A stretch of DNA of 52,711 nt, taken from NCBI GenBank assembly GCA_017601395.1, contig JAFNIQ010000006.1, positions 1 to 52,711 of the forward strand, read 5' to 3'. A model generated the notes under the pieces. That model worked only from the letters and a program-made list of their open reading frames with translations, searched no databases and had not been told where the DNA came from. A program made the position numbers and the translations under genes. This DNA comes from Candidatus Brockarchaeota archaeon (lineage in GTDB: Archaea; Thermoproteota; EX4484-205; JAAOZP01). Positions 1-8,134 of this stretch are shown one piece after another (within the stretch, counting starts at the first letter, position 1; each line of letters begins with the position of its first letter).

Positions 1-1
1 C

Positions 2-277
2 GACGACGTTTTAACAACGGGCGGAAGCATTATGAGCGCCGTTAAATCGATAAGTGCTTCAGGAGGAAGAGTAGTTTACGCGCTCGTCTTCCTGGACAGG
101 CTTCAAAACGGTGTTAGAAGGCTTAGCGAAGCAGGGGTTAAGGCTTACTCGGTGGTGAAGATAGACCGTTTTCTCAAAATACTTTTCGAGGACAAGCTTA
201 TATCAGAGTTGGAGTATGAAAGGATAATGAAATATTTGGAGGGTTTTTCGAAATGTGGAGAAACAGGGACCTGGTAG
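2..277 (+). CDS. pyrE: Orotate phosphoribosyltransferase, C-terminal part (cut by window edge)
   Basis: The reading frame is open from the first bases and begins inside the PRPP-binding loop DDVLTTGGSI, the hallmark of orotate phosphoribosyltransferase. The enzyme joins orotate to PRPP to give orotidine 5'-phosphate in pyrimidine synthesis. About 91 residues are present, including the helix after the PRPP loop (MSAVKSISASGGRV) and a strand with VVYALVFLDR. The 5' half lies outside the window. The 3' end overlaps the start of pyrB by 25 bases, so the two are probably translationally coupled. The ATG at 32 is internal and not a real start. Family assignment rests on the PRPP loop and the operon context. 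Confidence 0.9.
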   Translation, partial: DDVLTTGGSIMSAVKSISASGGRVVYALVFLDRLQNGVRRLSEAGVKAYSVVKIDRFLKILFEDKLISELEYERIMKYLEGFSKCGETGTW

Positions 278-1197
278 ACTTAACCGAGTTCACCAGGAGA
301 GACTTTGAGACCCTGTTTAAGCAGGCGGACGTCTTCTTGGAGACTGGGCTGGCGCCTACAAAGATGCTTGAGGGAAAGATCATGGCTGCAGCCTTCTTCG
401 AGCCGAGCACCAGGACTAGGCTCAGCTTCGAGTCGGCGATGCATAGGCTCGGAGGATCCGTGTTAGGGTTCTCTTCAGCCGAGGGCACATCCGTCGAGAA
501 GGGTGAGAGTATTGAGGACACTATTAGGATGCTTGACAACTATAGCGACGTGATAGTTGTTAGGCACCGCGAAGACGGTGTGATGCGTAGGCTTGCCCAG
601 CTCGCTAAAAAACCGCTGATAAACGCTGGCGAGGGGCAGAGCCGTCATCCTACTCAGGCTCTCATCGACCTCTACACTGTTCTCAAGGAGAAGGGCGTGG
701 TTGAAGGGCTGAACTACGGCGTGATGGGTGACGTGAAGCATGCTAGGGCTGCTAAGGATTTCATAAGGGGTTTAAGCATGTTCGGTGTTAAAGAGGTTAA
801 CCTAGTGACGCCGAAGGAGCTTATGCCTGAGGAGGCTTTCGTTAAAGAGATGAATAATAAGGGTGTCAGGCTAAACCATTACGAGAGGATTGAGGACTTG
901 GTAAGCATGCTCGACATTCTTTACGTCGTCAGGCTTCAGGTTGAGAGGTTCAGCGATAGGAGTGAGGCTGAGATGCTGAAGGGCAGCTACTCGATAACCT
1001 TGAAAACGCTTGAGCGGGCGAACAGGGGGCTAAGGATTCTCCATCCTCTTCCAAGAGTCTGGGAGCTTTCAGGCGAGGTCGACAGCACGCCTTACGCTGC
1101 ATATTTTAAACAGGTTTACTACAGCATACCCGTGAGAATGGCTGTTCTGAGCCTAATACTCACGGACGTCGAGAGGATTCGAGAGGGCTTGATATAG
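253..1197 (+). CDS. pyrB: Aspartate carbamoyltransferase catalytic subunit
   Basis: This cytoplasmic enzyme condenses carbamoyl phosphate with aspartate, the first committed step of pyrimidine synthesis. At 314 residues it has the usual length. Visible active-site elements are the carbamoyl-phosphate loop PSTRTRLSF, the mobile lysine in SVEKGESIEDT, the His in RHPTQALIDLY, the Arg in DVKHARAAKDF, the VVRLQVERF segment for aspartate binding and the HPLPRVWEL loop. It starts inside pyrE and ends 3 bases before pyrK. No gene for the zinc-containing regulatory subunit PyrI follows, although many archaea keep pyrB and pyrI together. The trimer may be unregulated here, or pyrI may lie elsewhere. 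Confidence 0.97.
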   Translation: MWRNRDLVDLTEFTRRDFETLFKQADVFLETGLAPTKMLEGKIMAAAFFEPSTRTRLSFESAMHRLGGSVLGFSSAEGTSVEKGESIEDTIRMLDNYSDVIVVRHREDGVMRRLAQLAKKPLINAGEGQSRHPTQALIDLYTVLKEKGVVEGLNYGVMGDVKHARAAKDFIRGLSMFGVKEVNLVTPKELMPEEAFVKEMNNKGVRLNHYERIEDLVSMLDILYVVRLQVERFSDRSEAEMLKGSYSITLKTLERANRGLRILHPLPRVWELSGEVDSTPYAAYFKQVYYSIPVRMAVLSLILTDVERIREGLI

Positions 1198-1200
1198 CGC

Positions 1201-2010
1201 ATGAGCGCTTCCCACTACTATTTAGAGGCTACCGTTGCCTCCAACATCAGTGAGACGAGCAGGGTTAACACGCTGGTCCTCAGGCTTCGCGAAGAACTGA
1301 AAATAGTGCCTGGACAGTTCCTAATGGTTTGGAGGCCTGGAGACGGGGAGATACCGATAACGCCGTCGCTTACCATGGGTGAGACGCTCTGTCTCACGAT
1401 AGAGAAGGTGGGCTTCACTTCCAGCAGGCTAGCGTCGCTAAAGCCTGGTGAAAAGGTTTTCCTGAGAGGCCCTTATGGCAATGGCTTCAACCTCAGCCTC
1501 CCAGGAAGATACTTGCTCATCGGGGGAGGAACTGGGGCAGCGTCGCTGACACCAGCCTACCTTAGCCTTGTCAAAAAGGGTGTTGAAACCCTTTTCCTAG
1601 TCGGGGCCAGGAATAGGGAGAGCCTCGTCTACGTGCGTAGGTTGAGGGAGCTTGGAGCAGGGTTCCAAGTGGCTACTGACGATGGGAGCGAGGGCTTCAA
1701 GGGAACCCTGCCGGAGTTTTTCGCGGAGGTGTCTTCAAGAGATCGTTTCGAAAACGTTCTTACAATCGGGCCTGAGAGGATGATGGTTAAGATAGCTGAG
1801 AAGTGTGTTGAACAGGGTGTTTCCTGCCAGGTTTCACTGGTTAGGATTGTTAAATGCGGGCTGGGGGTGTGCGGGTCATGCGTGCTCGACCCTCTTGGGC
1901 TGAGGGTCTGCGTAGACGGGCCGGTTTTCCACGGTGAGAAAATCCTGGGCTCCGACTTCGGAAGATTCATGAGAGACGAGGCTGGCAGGAGGGTTGAAGT
2001 AGTTCAATGA
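1201..2010 (+). CDS. pyrK: Dihydroorotate dehydrogenase electron-transfer subunit
   Basis: PyrK carries FAD and a [2Fe-2S] cluster and passes electrons between PyrD and NAD. The sequence shows a ferredoxin-reductase-like FAD-binding barrel (GPYGNGF), a nucleotide-binding segment with GGGTGAASLTPAYLSL, and a C-terminal cysteine cluster in KCGLGVCGSCVLDP plus a later Cys in LRVCVDG, which fits the PyrK iron-sulfur site. Length of 269 residues is normal. It lies between pyrB and pyrC and overlaps pyrC by ATGA, so it belongs to the pyrimidine operon. Related sulfhydrogenase gamma subunits share this fold, but the context decides for PyrK. Confidence 0.93.
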   Translation: MSASHYYLEATVASNISETSRVNTLVLRLREELKIVPGQFLMVWRPGDGEIPITPSLTMGETLCLTIEKVGFTSSRLASLKPGEKVFLRGPYGNGFNLSLPGRYLLIGGGTGAASLTPAYLSLVKKGVETLFLVGARNRESLVYVRRLRELGAGFQVATDDGSEGFKGTLPEFFAEVSSRDRFENVLTIGPERMMVKIAEKCVEQGVSCQVSLVRIVKCGLGVCGSCVLDPLGLRVCVDGPVFHGEKILGSDFGRFMRDEAGRRVEVVQ

Positions 2011-3314
2011 CGCACTTAGACAGGATTCTAGCCGGCAGAATATACTTTGAGGGTGACTTTATAGAGGGGTGTGTGGGTGTAAGCGGGGGAGAGATAGTCT
2101 TCATCGGTAAGGAGGCTAATGCCCCATCTTATGACGAGAAGATTGACCTTGGAAGACTAATCGTGGTCCCGGGCTTGATAGATATTCATGCGCACCTCAG
2201 GGGGATGAGGCTCAAGCATAAAGAGGACTTCCTAACGGGGACATGCGCCGCGGCCGCAGGAGGATTCACCCTTGTACTGGACATGCCTAACACGGATCCT
2301 CCTACTAACAACCATCTCAGGATGATGGAGAAGATTGAGGAGGCCAGTGATAAAATAGTTGTCGACGTCGGGTTCTATTTCGGGAAGCCTGAAAACAGAA
2401 GGGAGCTTGAAAGGCTTCTCAACACTGTTGCAATAGGGGTTAAGCTTTATCCTGAGGATTACTGTGGGTCCAGTCAGGCTGAATTAGCCGGAATGTTGAA
2501 GACTGTTAGAGAATCAGGTAGGAAAATAGTCTTCCATCCCGAGGATCTTTCAGTCATAAAGGAAAACAGGAGTAAATACCCAGCGCAGTTGAAGGGTGTT
2601 GAGAAACACGGCTTCATAAGGCCTCTTGAAGCGGAGCTTTCAGCCCTAGACCTCTTCAGAAGGCTTTCGGAACCTGGTTCGCACGCTACTCATTTAACAA
2701 GCGTTAGGAGCATTAGGAAGGCTAGGGGGTACGGTTTCACGTTCGACGTGAGCGTGAACCATCTGGCTCTTAGTGATGAAGACCTGTCTTCCATGGGAAG
2801 CATTTGCAAGGTTAACCCTCCTCTTAGAAGCCCTGAGGAGAGAAGCATGCTGGTTGAGAGCGTTAACAGGGGGGAGGTTCCGGTGATCGTTACGGACCAT
2901 GCTCCCCACACGGTTGAGGAGAAGAGTGCAACGCTTTACGACGAGGTTCCCTCCGGGATACCTGGGTTTGAAACAGCTTTCCCGGTTCTTATAGACATGG
3001 TTAACAGGGGTTTTCTGAATCTTCACAGAGTTTTGGAAGCGTTGACAAAGGGTCCTGCCAGCTTCCTTGGAGACGCTAAGCTGGGAGGCATTGTTGAAGG
3101 GAATGTTGCTAACCTGACGGTTTTCGACCATAAGGAGGAGTGGCATGTTGAACCTGAGGATTTCTACACGAGGGCGAAGTACTCTCCTTTTAAAAACAGG
3201 GTTCTCAAGGGCAGGGTTAAAGCAACGCTGGTCAGGGGCGAGTTTGTTTTCCGGGACAACGAGATATTGGTGTCTAGGGGTTTTGGAAAAATATACGGGT
3301 TTAAACGCTCATAG
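2007..3314 (+). CDS. pyrC: Dihydroorotase
   Basis: This metal-dependent amidohydrolase closes carbamoyl aspartate into dihydroorotate. The metal-binding HxH is in DIHAHLRG. A conserved lysine in GVKLYPEDY, likely carboxylated, sits in the expected place. Further metal or substrate residues appear in VFHPED, ATHLTS and the catalytic Asp of VTDHAPH. Its 435 residues match the type I (long) dihydroorotases. It shares an ATGA overlap with pyrK. It is the last gene of the tight group, since pyrD is about 140 bases away behind its own promoter. Confidence 0.96.
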   Translation: MTHLDRILAGRIYFEGDFIEGCVGVSGGEIVFIGKEANAPSYDEKIDLGRLIVVPGLIDIHAHLRGMRLKHKEDFLTGTCAAAAGGFTLVLDMPNTDPPTNNHLRMMEKIEEASDKIVVDVGFYFGKPENRRELERLLNTVAIGVKLYPEDYCGSSQAELAGMLKTVRESGRKIVFHPEDLSVIKENRSKYPAQLKGVEKHGFIRPLEAELSALDLFRRLSEPGSHATHLTSVRSIRKARGYGFTFDVSVNHLALSDEDLSSMGSICKVNPPLRSPEERSMLVESVNRGEVPVIVTDHAPHTVEEKSATLYDEVPSGIPGFETAFPVLIDMVNRGFLNLHRVLEALTKGPASFLGDAKLGGIVEGNVANLTVFDHKEEWHVEPEDFYTRAKYSPFKNRVLKGRVKATLVRGEFVFRDNEILVSRGFGKIYGFKRS

Positions 3315-3392
3315 GAAACGGGCTGCCTTAATAGGCTTCAAAAACCCTGTGTAAATCCGGCTTTCAGCATTGCTCAGCTTTTCCGTTAGAAA

Positions 3393-3428
3393 CGCGGCTT
3401 AGCCGCGAGCCTTGGCAAGATTAATAAA
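3393..3428 (+). promoter_or_regulatory. Probable pyrD promoter with palindromic site
   Basis: A perfect 7-1-7 palindrome, CGCGGCTTAGCCGCG (3393-3407), lies just before an AT-rich TATA-like element TTAATAAA (3421-3428). The ATG at 3452 is about 27 bases after the TATA-like element, the spacing expected for leaderless transcription. The palindrome could be an operator. It is not followed by a T-run that would suggest a terminator for pyrC. Confidence 0.45.
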
Positions 3429-3451
3429 GTTTGAAGCGCGCTGAATGCAGC

Positions 3452-4372
3452 ATGCATCCTGACACGGAGGTGGATGTTGCGGGCCTGGTTCTCAGGTCGC
3501 CACTGATGGTTGCTTCCGGCGTCTTAGGGTCTTCGCCGAGCCTCATCAGGATTATCGCAACCAATCCGGATGTTGGAGCAGTCGTTACGAAAACAGTTAC
3601 ATACCGGCCGAGAACGGGCTACGAGAACCCTACCCTCGTCGACCTTGGCTACGGATTTCTGAACGCGATGGGCCTGCCGAACCCCGGCTACTCGGAATAC
3701 AGGTTTGAGCTGGGTTCCATCAAGAAGAGTTTGGAAATACCCTTGATAGTTAGCATCGGGCCCTCTGATGAGGGTGAGGCGGAGGAGATGGTTGAAGAGC
3801 TGGACAGCGTGGCCGACGGTTTTGAAGTTAACCTTTCATGCCCCCACGTGGAGAACCTTGGGATGGAGGTGGGTTCTGATGCGTCAAAGGCCAGTGGGAT
3901 TGTTAAAGCCGTCAGAGGCTCAACCGGGAAACCGGTTCTAGTCAAGATAAGCCCTAACGTTACGGATTTCGTAGCCAACGCTAGGAGTGCTGTTGAGGCT
4001 GGTGCCGACGCGATAACGGCGATAAACACGGTTAGGGGGATGGCTATAGACGTGAACGCTATGAGGCCGGTTCTATCAAACGTTTACGGGGGGCTTTCGG
4101 GGAAGGCTATACACCCGGTGGCGGTGAGAATCGTCTTCGAGCTCTACGAGAAGATTAAAGCACCCATAGTCGGATGCGGCGGGGTTTATGATTGGAGGGA
4201 TGCTGTGGAGCTTATCCTAGCCGGCGCCACAGCCGTCCAAATAGGGTCTGCAATAGCGCATAGTCAAACCGGGTTGAAAGTTTTCAACGAAATAGGGGAG
4301 GGTGTCAGGAGGTACCTGGCGCTGAAAGGGTTTAGCAGCGTTAAGCAGATCATTGGCTTAGCGCATTCTTAG
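3452..4372 (+). CDS. pyrD: Dihydroorotate dehydrogenase, catalytic subunit (class 1B)
   Basis: This FMN enzyme oxidises dihydroorotate to orotate and works with the PyrK subunit encoded two genes earlier. Visible family elements are the N-terminal VDVAGLVLRSPLMVASGV, the FMN and substrate segments NLSCPHV and KISPNVTD, the AINTVRGMAIDVN segment, and the phosphate-binding end GCGGVYDWRDAVELILAGATAVQIGSA, quoted here in part as GCGGVYDW and LAGATAVQIGSA. I chose the ATG at 3452 because it gives the usual N-terminus and sits about 27 bases after a TATA-like box. A TTG at 3431 would add seven residues with no clear ribosome site. Pairing with pyrK supports the NAD-linked class 1B. Confidence 0.94.
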   Translation: MHPDTEVDVAGLVLRSPLMVASGVLGSSPSLIRIIATNPDVGAVVTKTVTYRPRTGYENPTLVDLGYGFLNAMGLPNPGYSEYRFELGSIKKSLEIPLIVSIGPSDEGEAEEMVEELDSVADGFEVNLSCPHVENLGMEVGSDASKASGIVKAVRGSTGKPVLVKISPNVTDFVANARSAVEAGADAITAINTVRGMAIDVNAMRPVLSNVYGGLSGKAIHPVAVRIVFELYEKIKAPIVGCGGVYDWRDAVELILAGATAVQIGSAIAHSQTGLKVFNEIGEGVRRYLALKGFSSVKQIIGLAHS

Positions 4373-4407
4373 AAGTAATCCAATTTTTCTCACGATAGCC
4401 GCGTTAG

Positions 4408-5328
4408 TTAAACAGGCTCAAGCCAGTGAGAGTATTTCTCTGATTGTCCCCTAACTATCCTGTAGAACTCTTCCTGTATCCTTCTAGTAATGGGCCCAGG
4501 CTTACCGTCGCCGATCTTATAATTATCCATCTCGACCACAGGCACCACTTCCGCAGCAGTTCCGCTCATGAATGCCTCGTCAGCATAGTAGAAATCGACC
4601 CTAGTAAGGTCTCTTTCAACAACCTTCAAACCCATGTCTTCAACAATATGGAAAACAGTGTCCCTCGTTATTCCTTCAAGTATGCCGGACGAGGTTGACG
4701 GAGTGTAGACCACGCTGTTCCTCACCATGAAAATGTTTTCCCCGCTTCCCTCTGAAACCATGCCGCGGGAATCCAGCATAACCGCCTCATCATACCCAGC
4801 CATCTTGGCTTCAACCTTTGCCAGAACACTGTTGATGTATTGTCCAGTGGCCTTAACCCCGGCCGGGATAGTGTTAACGTCGATCCTTCTGAAGGACGAT
4901 GTCTTAACCCTTATGCCGTTTCTAATGCCCTCGTCACCCAAGTATGTTCCCCAGGACCATGCTGCTACAGCAACATCCACAGGCGAGTTTAAGGGGTAGA
5001 GCCCCATCTCCCCGTAGCCTCTGAAAGCTATGGGCCTGACGTAGGCGCTGCTGAGATGATTCTCCCTGACTACTGCTTTGCACGCCTCTCTAAGCTCGTC
5101 GAGCGTGAACGGTATATCCATGAAGTATATTTTCGCCGAGCGATAAAGCCTCTTTAAATGGTCTGTGAGCCTGAAGATGGCTGTACCCTTTACAGTCTCG
5201 TACGCCCTTATGCCCTCAAAAACTCCTGAGCCATAATGCAGTGAATGAACTAAAACATGTACTTTAGCATCCTTCCAATCAACTAGCTTGCCGTTGAACC
5301 AGATCCACTTGGCCTCTTGGATAGGCAT
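4408..5328 (-). CDS. ilvE: Branched-chain amino acid aminotransferase
   Basis: This PLP enzyme of fold type IV moves the amino group between glutamate and the 2-oxo acids of leucine, isoleucine and valine. At 306 residues it has the family length. The PLP lysine is probably K159 in GVKATGQYINS. Other conserved parts are HYGSGVFEGIRAY near the N-terminus, YVRPIAFRGYG in the middle and GMVSEGSGENIF, which contacts the cofactor. It is transcribed alone, convergent to pyrD. A TATA-like AGTTTATCT (5360-5368, read on the minus strand) lies about 35 bases before the ATG. D-amino-acid aminotransferase is a relative, but the motifs favour IlvE. Confidence 0.95.
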   Translation of the reverse strand: MPIQEAKWIWFNGKLVDWKDAKVHVLVHSLHYGSGVFEGIRAYETVKGTAIFRLTDHLKRLYRSAKIYFMDIPFTLDELREACKAVVRENHLSSAYVRPIAFRGYGEMGLYPLNSPVDVAVAAWSWGTYLGDEGIRNGIRVKTSSFRRIDVNTIPAGVKATGQYINSVLAKVEAKMAGYDEAVMLDSRGMVSEGSGENIFMVRNSVVYTPSTSSGILEGITRDTVFHIVEDMGLKVVERDLTRVDFYYADEAFMSGTAAEVVPVVEMDNYKIGDGKPGPITRRIQEEFYRIVRGQSEKYSHWLEPV

Positions 5329-5698
5329 GGCTTCTACGGGTCTGACGCCGGGATGGTTAGATAAACTTTTCGCGTGCTAAATACCTAGAAAAGCATCAGG
5401 GTAGGAACATAAGCCAGATAAGTAAGGGAATAAAACAACTAAAAATATCATTATCATAAGTTGACGCGTGCAGATAACAAGATTACCTGCGCGCGCATGC
5501 CTTTTTGAATTCCTCATTAAGTAGTTCATTAGGATAGTTATTAACCGCGCATTCTAAAAATTATAGACTTCAAACCATTTGAATTTAAAGAAACGATCTT
5601 TTATGTTAGATGGAGTTTACCGTATAAAGAGGATATTGTATCGACAGGTTCTTAAAATTATGCCATAGTTCTATAAAAAAGATGTTAAACGGTAAAAC
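5329..5698. other. AT-rich intergenic region
   Basis: About 370 bases without a convincing gene. The left end holds the ilvE promoter. An imperfect inverted pair, GAGTTTACCG at 5613 and CGGTAAAACTC at 5690, brackets the 3' flank of the beta-propeller gene and could be a decayed operator or a structure at its transcript end. I see nothing else. Confidence 0.5.
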
Positions 5699-6847
5699 TC
5701 ATTCTATGACATAGAGGTATTCCATGTCACCGTAGTACTTGGGCATGCCCACGTACACCACTCCGTCACCTATGACGGGGGACGTTTCAATGTTGCTGCT
5801 CCTGAGTTTCCCGTAACCGTACTCCCACTTCACCGATCCACTCGGGTCGAATGCTTGAAGCTTATCGCCACCGACGTATATCGTTCCATCTTTGCCTATC
5901 GCAGGAGATGGGTTGAAGGTGGTCTCCCCTGGAGGATACCGCCAGTAGTAGAGCTTCCACTTCAACTTACCGTCGGGACCGAATGCAAGGAATATATTCT
6001 CGAACGTAACATAGATCGTCCCGTCCTCACTTATGGCTGGGCACGAACGGCAACTCTCCAACTCGATGTTCTCGTACTTCCACTTTATGGTGCCATCAGG
6101 ATTTATCGCGTAGAAAACATAACAAGCGCCTATGTAAATCGTCCCATCTTCCCCTATCGCCGGAGAGGCCGTGAGATGTGCCGCGTTAAACGGAATCTTC
6201 CACTTCAGATTACCACTCCTGTCGAGAGCATAGAGATAGCTTACAATTAAGCCACCATATACGGTTCCACCATTATCGCTGAAATATACAGTTCCATCAT
6301 CATCTATAGCCGGAGATGAGTAGATGGACCCTGCCGCCTTAAACCTCCACTTCTCGGTACCATCCGGGTTGACTGCACGGAGATAAGCGTCGAAGGAACC
6401 GAAGTAAACTGTCTCATCGTCGCCTATCACTGGAGACGAATCGATAGATGAGATACCCGCCCTTTTTTCCGTCTCCAATTTCCACTTCAAGGTACCATTT
6501 GGATTCACGGCATAGAAGAAGCCGTCGCTGGAGCCCGCATATATTGTCCCATCGTCACTTATCGCCGGAGTTGATTCAATGAGATTCTCAACTCTAAACC
6601 TCCACTTTAGGGACCCGTCGGGCCCGACTGCATAAAGGTAATACCCATGATGGTGCTTCCTGCGGTAGAAGCCGCCGAAGTATATGGTCCCATCGCTCCC
6701 TATGACAAAAGATGAGTAGATTCCCCCTTTCCATCCCAGCCTCCATCTCACCCTCCCCTCTCGGGCGCCCATGAATGGCGACCTTCCCGTATGCTTCCTG
6801 TCGTGCATGAACATGGGCCACGGAGCCATCGTCCCCGATCCCCCCAT
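5699..6847 (-). CDS. PQQ-type beta-propeller repeat protein
   Basis: The protein is built of about eight repeats of 38-45 residues. Each carries a version of SPAIGDDGTIYVG followed by a YAINPDGTIKWK-like strand, the pattern of PQQ/BamB-type beta-propellers. Such proteins are usually extracellular binding or scaffold proteins. The opening PWPMFMHDRKHTGRSP is the standard first strand of archaeal members. The start at 6847 follows GGAGGGG at good spacing; a longer frame would add residues that overlap the gene before it. No signal peptide precedes the propeller, which is odd for this family, so the export signal may have been lost when the upstream secreted-protein gene decayed. Ligand unknown. 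Confidence 0.8.
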   Translation of the reverse strand: MGGSGTMAPWPMFMHDRKHTGRSPFMGAREGRVRWRLGWKGGIYSSFVIGSDGTIYFGGFYRRKHHHGYYLYAVGPDGSLKWRFRVENLIESTPAISDDGTIYAGSSDGFFYAVNPNGTLKWKLETEKRAGISSIDSSPVIGDDETVYFGSFDAYLRAVNPDGTEKWRFKAAGSIYSSPAIDDDGTVYFSDNGGTVYGGLIVSYLYALDRSGNLKWKIPFNAAHLTASPAIGEDGTIYIGACYVFYAINPDGTIKWKYENIELESCRSCPAISEDGTIYVTFENIFLAFGPDGKLKWKLYYWRYPPGETTFNPSPAIGKDGTIYVGGDKLQAFDPSGSVKWEYGYGKLRSSNIETSPVIGDGVVYVGMPKYYGDMEYLYVIE

Positions 6848-6852
6848 CGAAC

Positions 6853-7032
6853 TCACCCCTCCAGACCCACCTTTCTCCAGTAGATTATAACCTTGTTGGG
6901 CGTTATGTTCACGATAATGGCGTAGCCGTAATCGGTTTGAAGCCTCCAAGACTCGTCGAAATTCCTTATAGCTTCTGCAGTATTTCTTAACGATCCTGCA
7001 GCTCTACTAAGCTCATGATTTACATCATCCAT
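6853..7032 (-). CDS. Small hypothetical protein, possibly the tail of a decayed gene
   Basis: About 59 residues starting MDDVNHELSRAAGSLRN and ending WRKVGLEG. I do not recognise a family. The N-terminal half is likely an amphipathic helix and the C-terminal half has beta-strand character (YGYAIIVNITPNKVIIYW). Its ATG overlaps the TAA of the degraded gene just upstream, and its stop is 5 bases before the beta-propeller start, so all three once formed an operon. A CGGAG precedes the ATG. It may still be made, or it may be part of the dying operon. Confidence 0.4.
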   Translation of the reverse strand: MDDVNHELSRAAGSLRNTAEAIRNFDESWRLQTDYGYAIIVNITPNKVIIYWRKVGLEG

Positions 7033-7964
7033 AGGCAACTCCGTCTTAGTGTACCTGTCTTCACCTCGCCCACGAACGTTATCCTATCCGGGATGGGTTT
7101 ATTTGAGTCGTCCGGCGGATTCATCAGGTCGAAGTAATAGCCCTTCTGATTACTTCCGGTCTCGTCGATGATGGTCTCTATATCTGACTTTTTCAGGACG
7201 CCTTGGGCTATCTGGGTGCCGAAGACTCCTTGGCATTCTTAGCAAGGAGCCTCCTTAGGTCGTGGTATGACTCCGCGTAGTCAAGCTCGCCATCTATCTT
7301 TCCCTCATCCCCTTCGAAGCGCATCTGCACGTTGTCTAGGATTAAGGAGAAGTGCTCCGCGGTATATTAGCCCCATTGCTGTAAGGTTGCCTAACGCAGT
7401 TGTCGCGTTGAATATCTCACCCCTCTGGCTGAGCACTTGAGCAGCCTTCATGTACAAGAGGGCAAAGGCTATGGCTGGCATGAGCTCCCCCGGAACCATC
7501 GCAACAGTGCTGAGCATCATCGTGTTCACCATTATCCTGGGGCTCCTCTCAACGAAGCCCAGGATGAAACCGCGCCACCATTGCAGGGAAAAACGGGAAC
7601 GGGAAGTTTAGAAGCTTGGGCATGAAGAGCTCAGCGACAAGCCTTTCACCCTTATGCAGCCTAACCCAGAAAGTCGTGTTTGAGAAGAGCAGGATGCTTA
7701 GCTCCATGCAAGAAACCTTCTCAGTTTTCAACAATGTGCTTTCAACACTGCGCTCTCCAAGGCTAGGCCGTAGAAAACCACGCCGGTTATCCTCCATGGT
7801 GAAGCTGGGGGCCTGACTGCAGCACCACTAGGGTAGAAGTCTGACCAAGCATAGTCGAAACTACCGTCGGCGTAGGAAAGCTCGAAAGGAGAAGCATGAG
7901 CCTTGAGAAGACCTAAGAGGGGGATTAACAGTAAGGCTAGAATAAGCCTGATAATTCTAACTAT
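7020..7964 (-). pseudogene. Decayed secreted or membrane protein gene(s), several frameshifts
   Basis: Read on the minus strand, this stretch holds protein-like pieces in different frames. First comes a signal peptide (IIRLILALLLIPLLGLL) followed by FELSYADGSFDYAWSDFYP. Next is a segment with NTTFWVRLHKGERLVAELFMPK. Then come a hydrophobic piece with IAFALLYMKAAQVLSQRG and the soluble pieces GELDYAESYHDLRRLL and VLKKSDIETIIDETG. Joining them needs at least three frameshifts. The signal peptide lacks a start codon: an ATA at 7962-7964 stands where the ATG should be, about 28 bases after a TATA-like TTATTTAAA. The pieces may come from one long gene or from two neighbouring ones. Function unknown. 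Confidence 0.7.
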
Positions 7965-8134
7965 GATTGAAGTATTAAGGGCTAGGTTTTAAATAAGTTT
8001 TTCGAATACCTGCATATTCTCATCCAGCTAAACATGTATCAAGAAGCTTTTAATTACCAATTTTGCGGAATTGCGCATTAAAAGGATATTGACAAACCCC
8101 CATGATTTCACTCCATTTTAAGATAGCGCAAGCT

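Noticed and set aside
198-741. Two minus-strand open frames opposite pyrB
   Set aside because: They are antisense shadows of a clear pyrB gene and have no promoter, ribosome site or protein-like motifs.
3393-3407. Terminator of pyrC
   Set aside because: The palindrome has a one-base centre and no following T-run, and it lies beside the pyrD promoter, so an operator is more likely.
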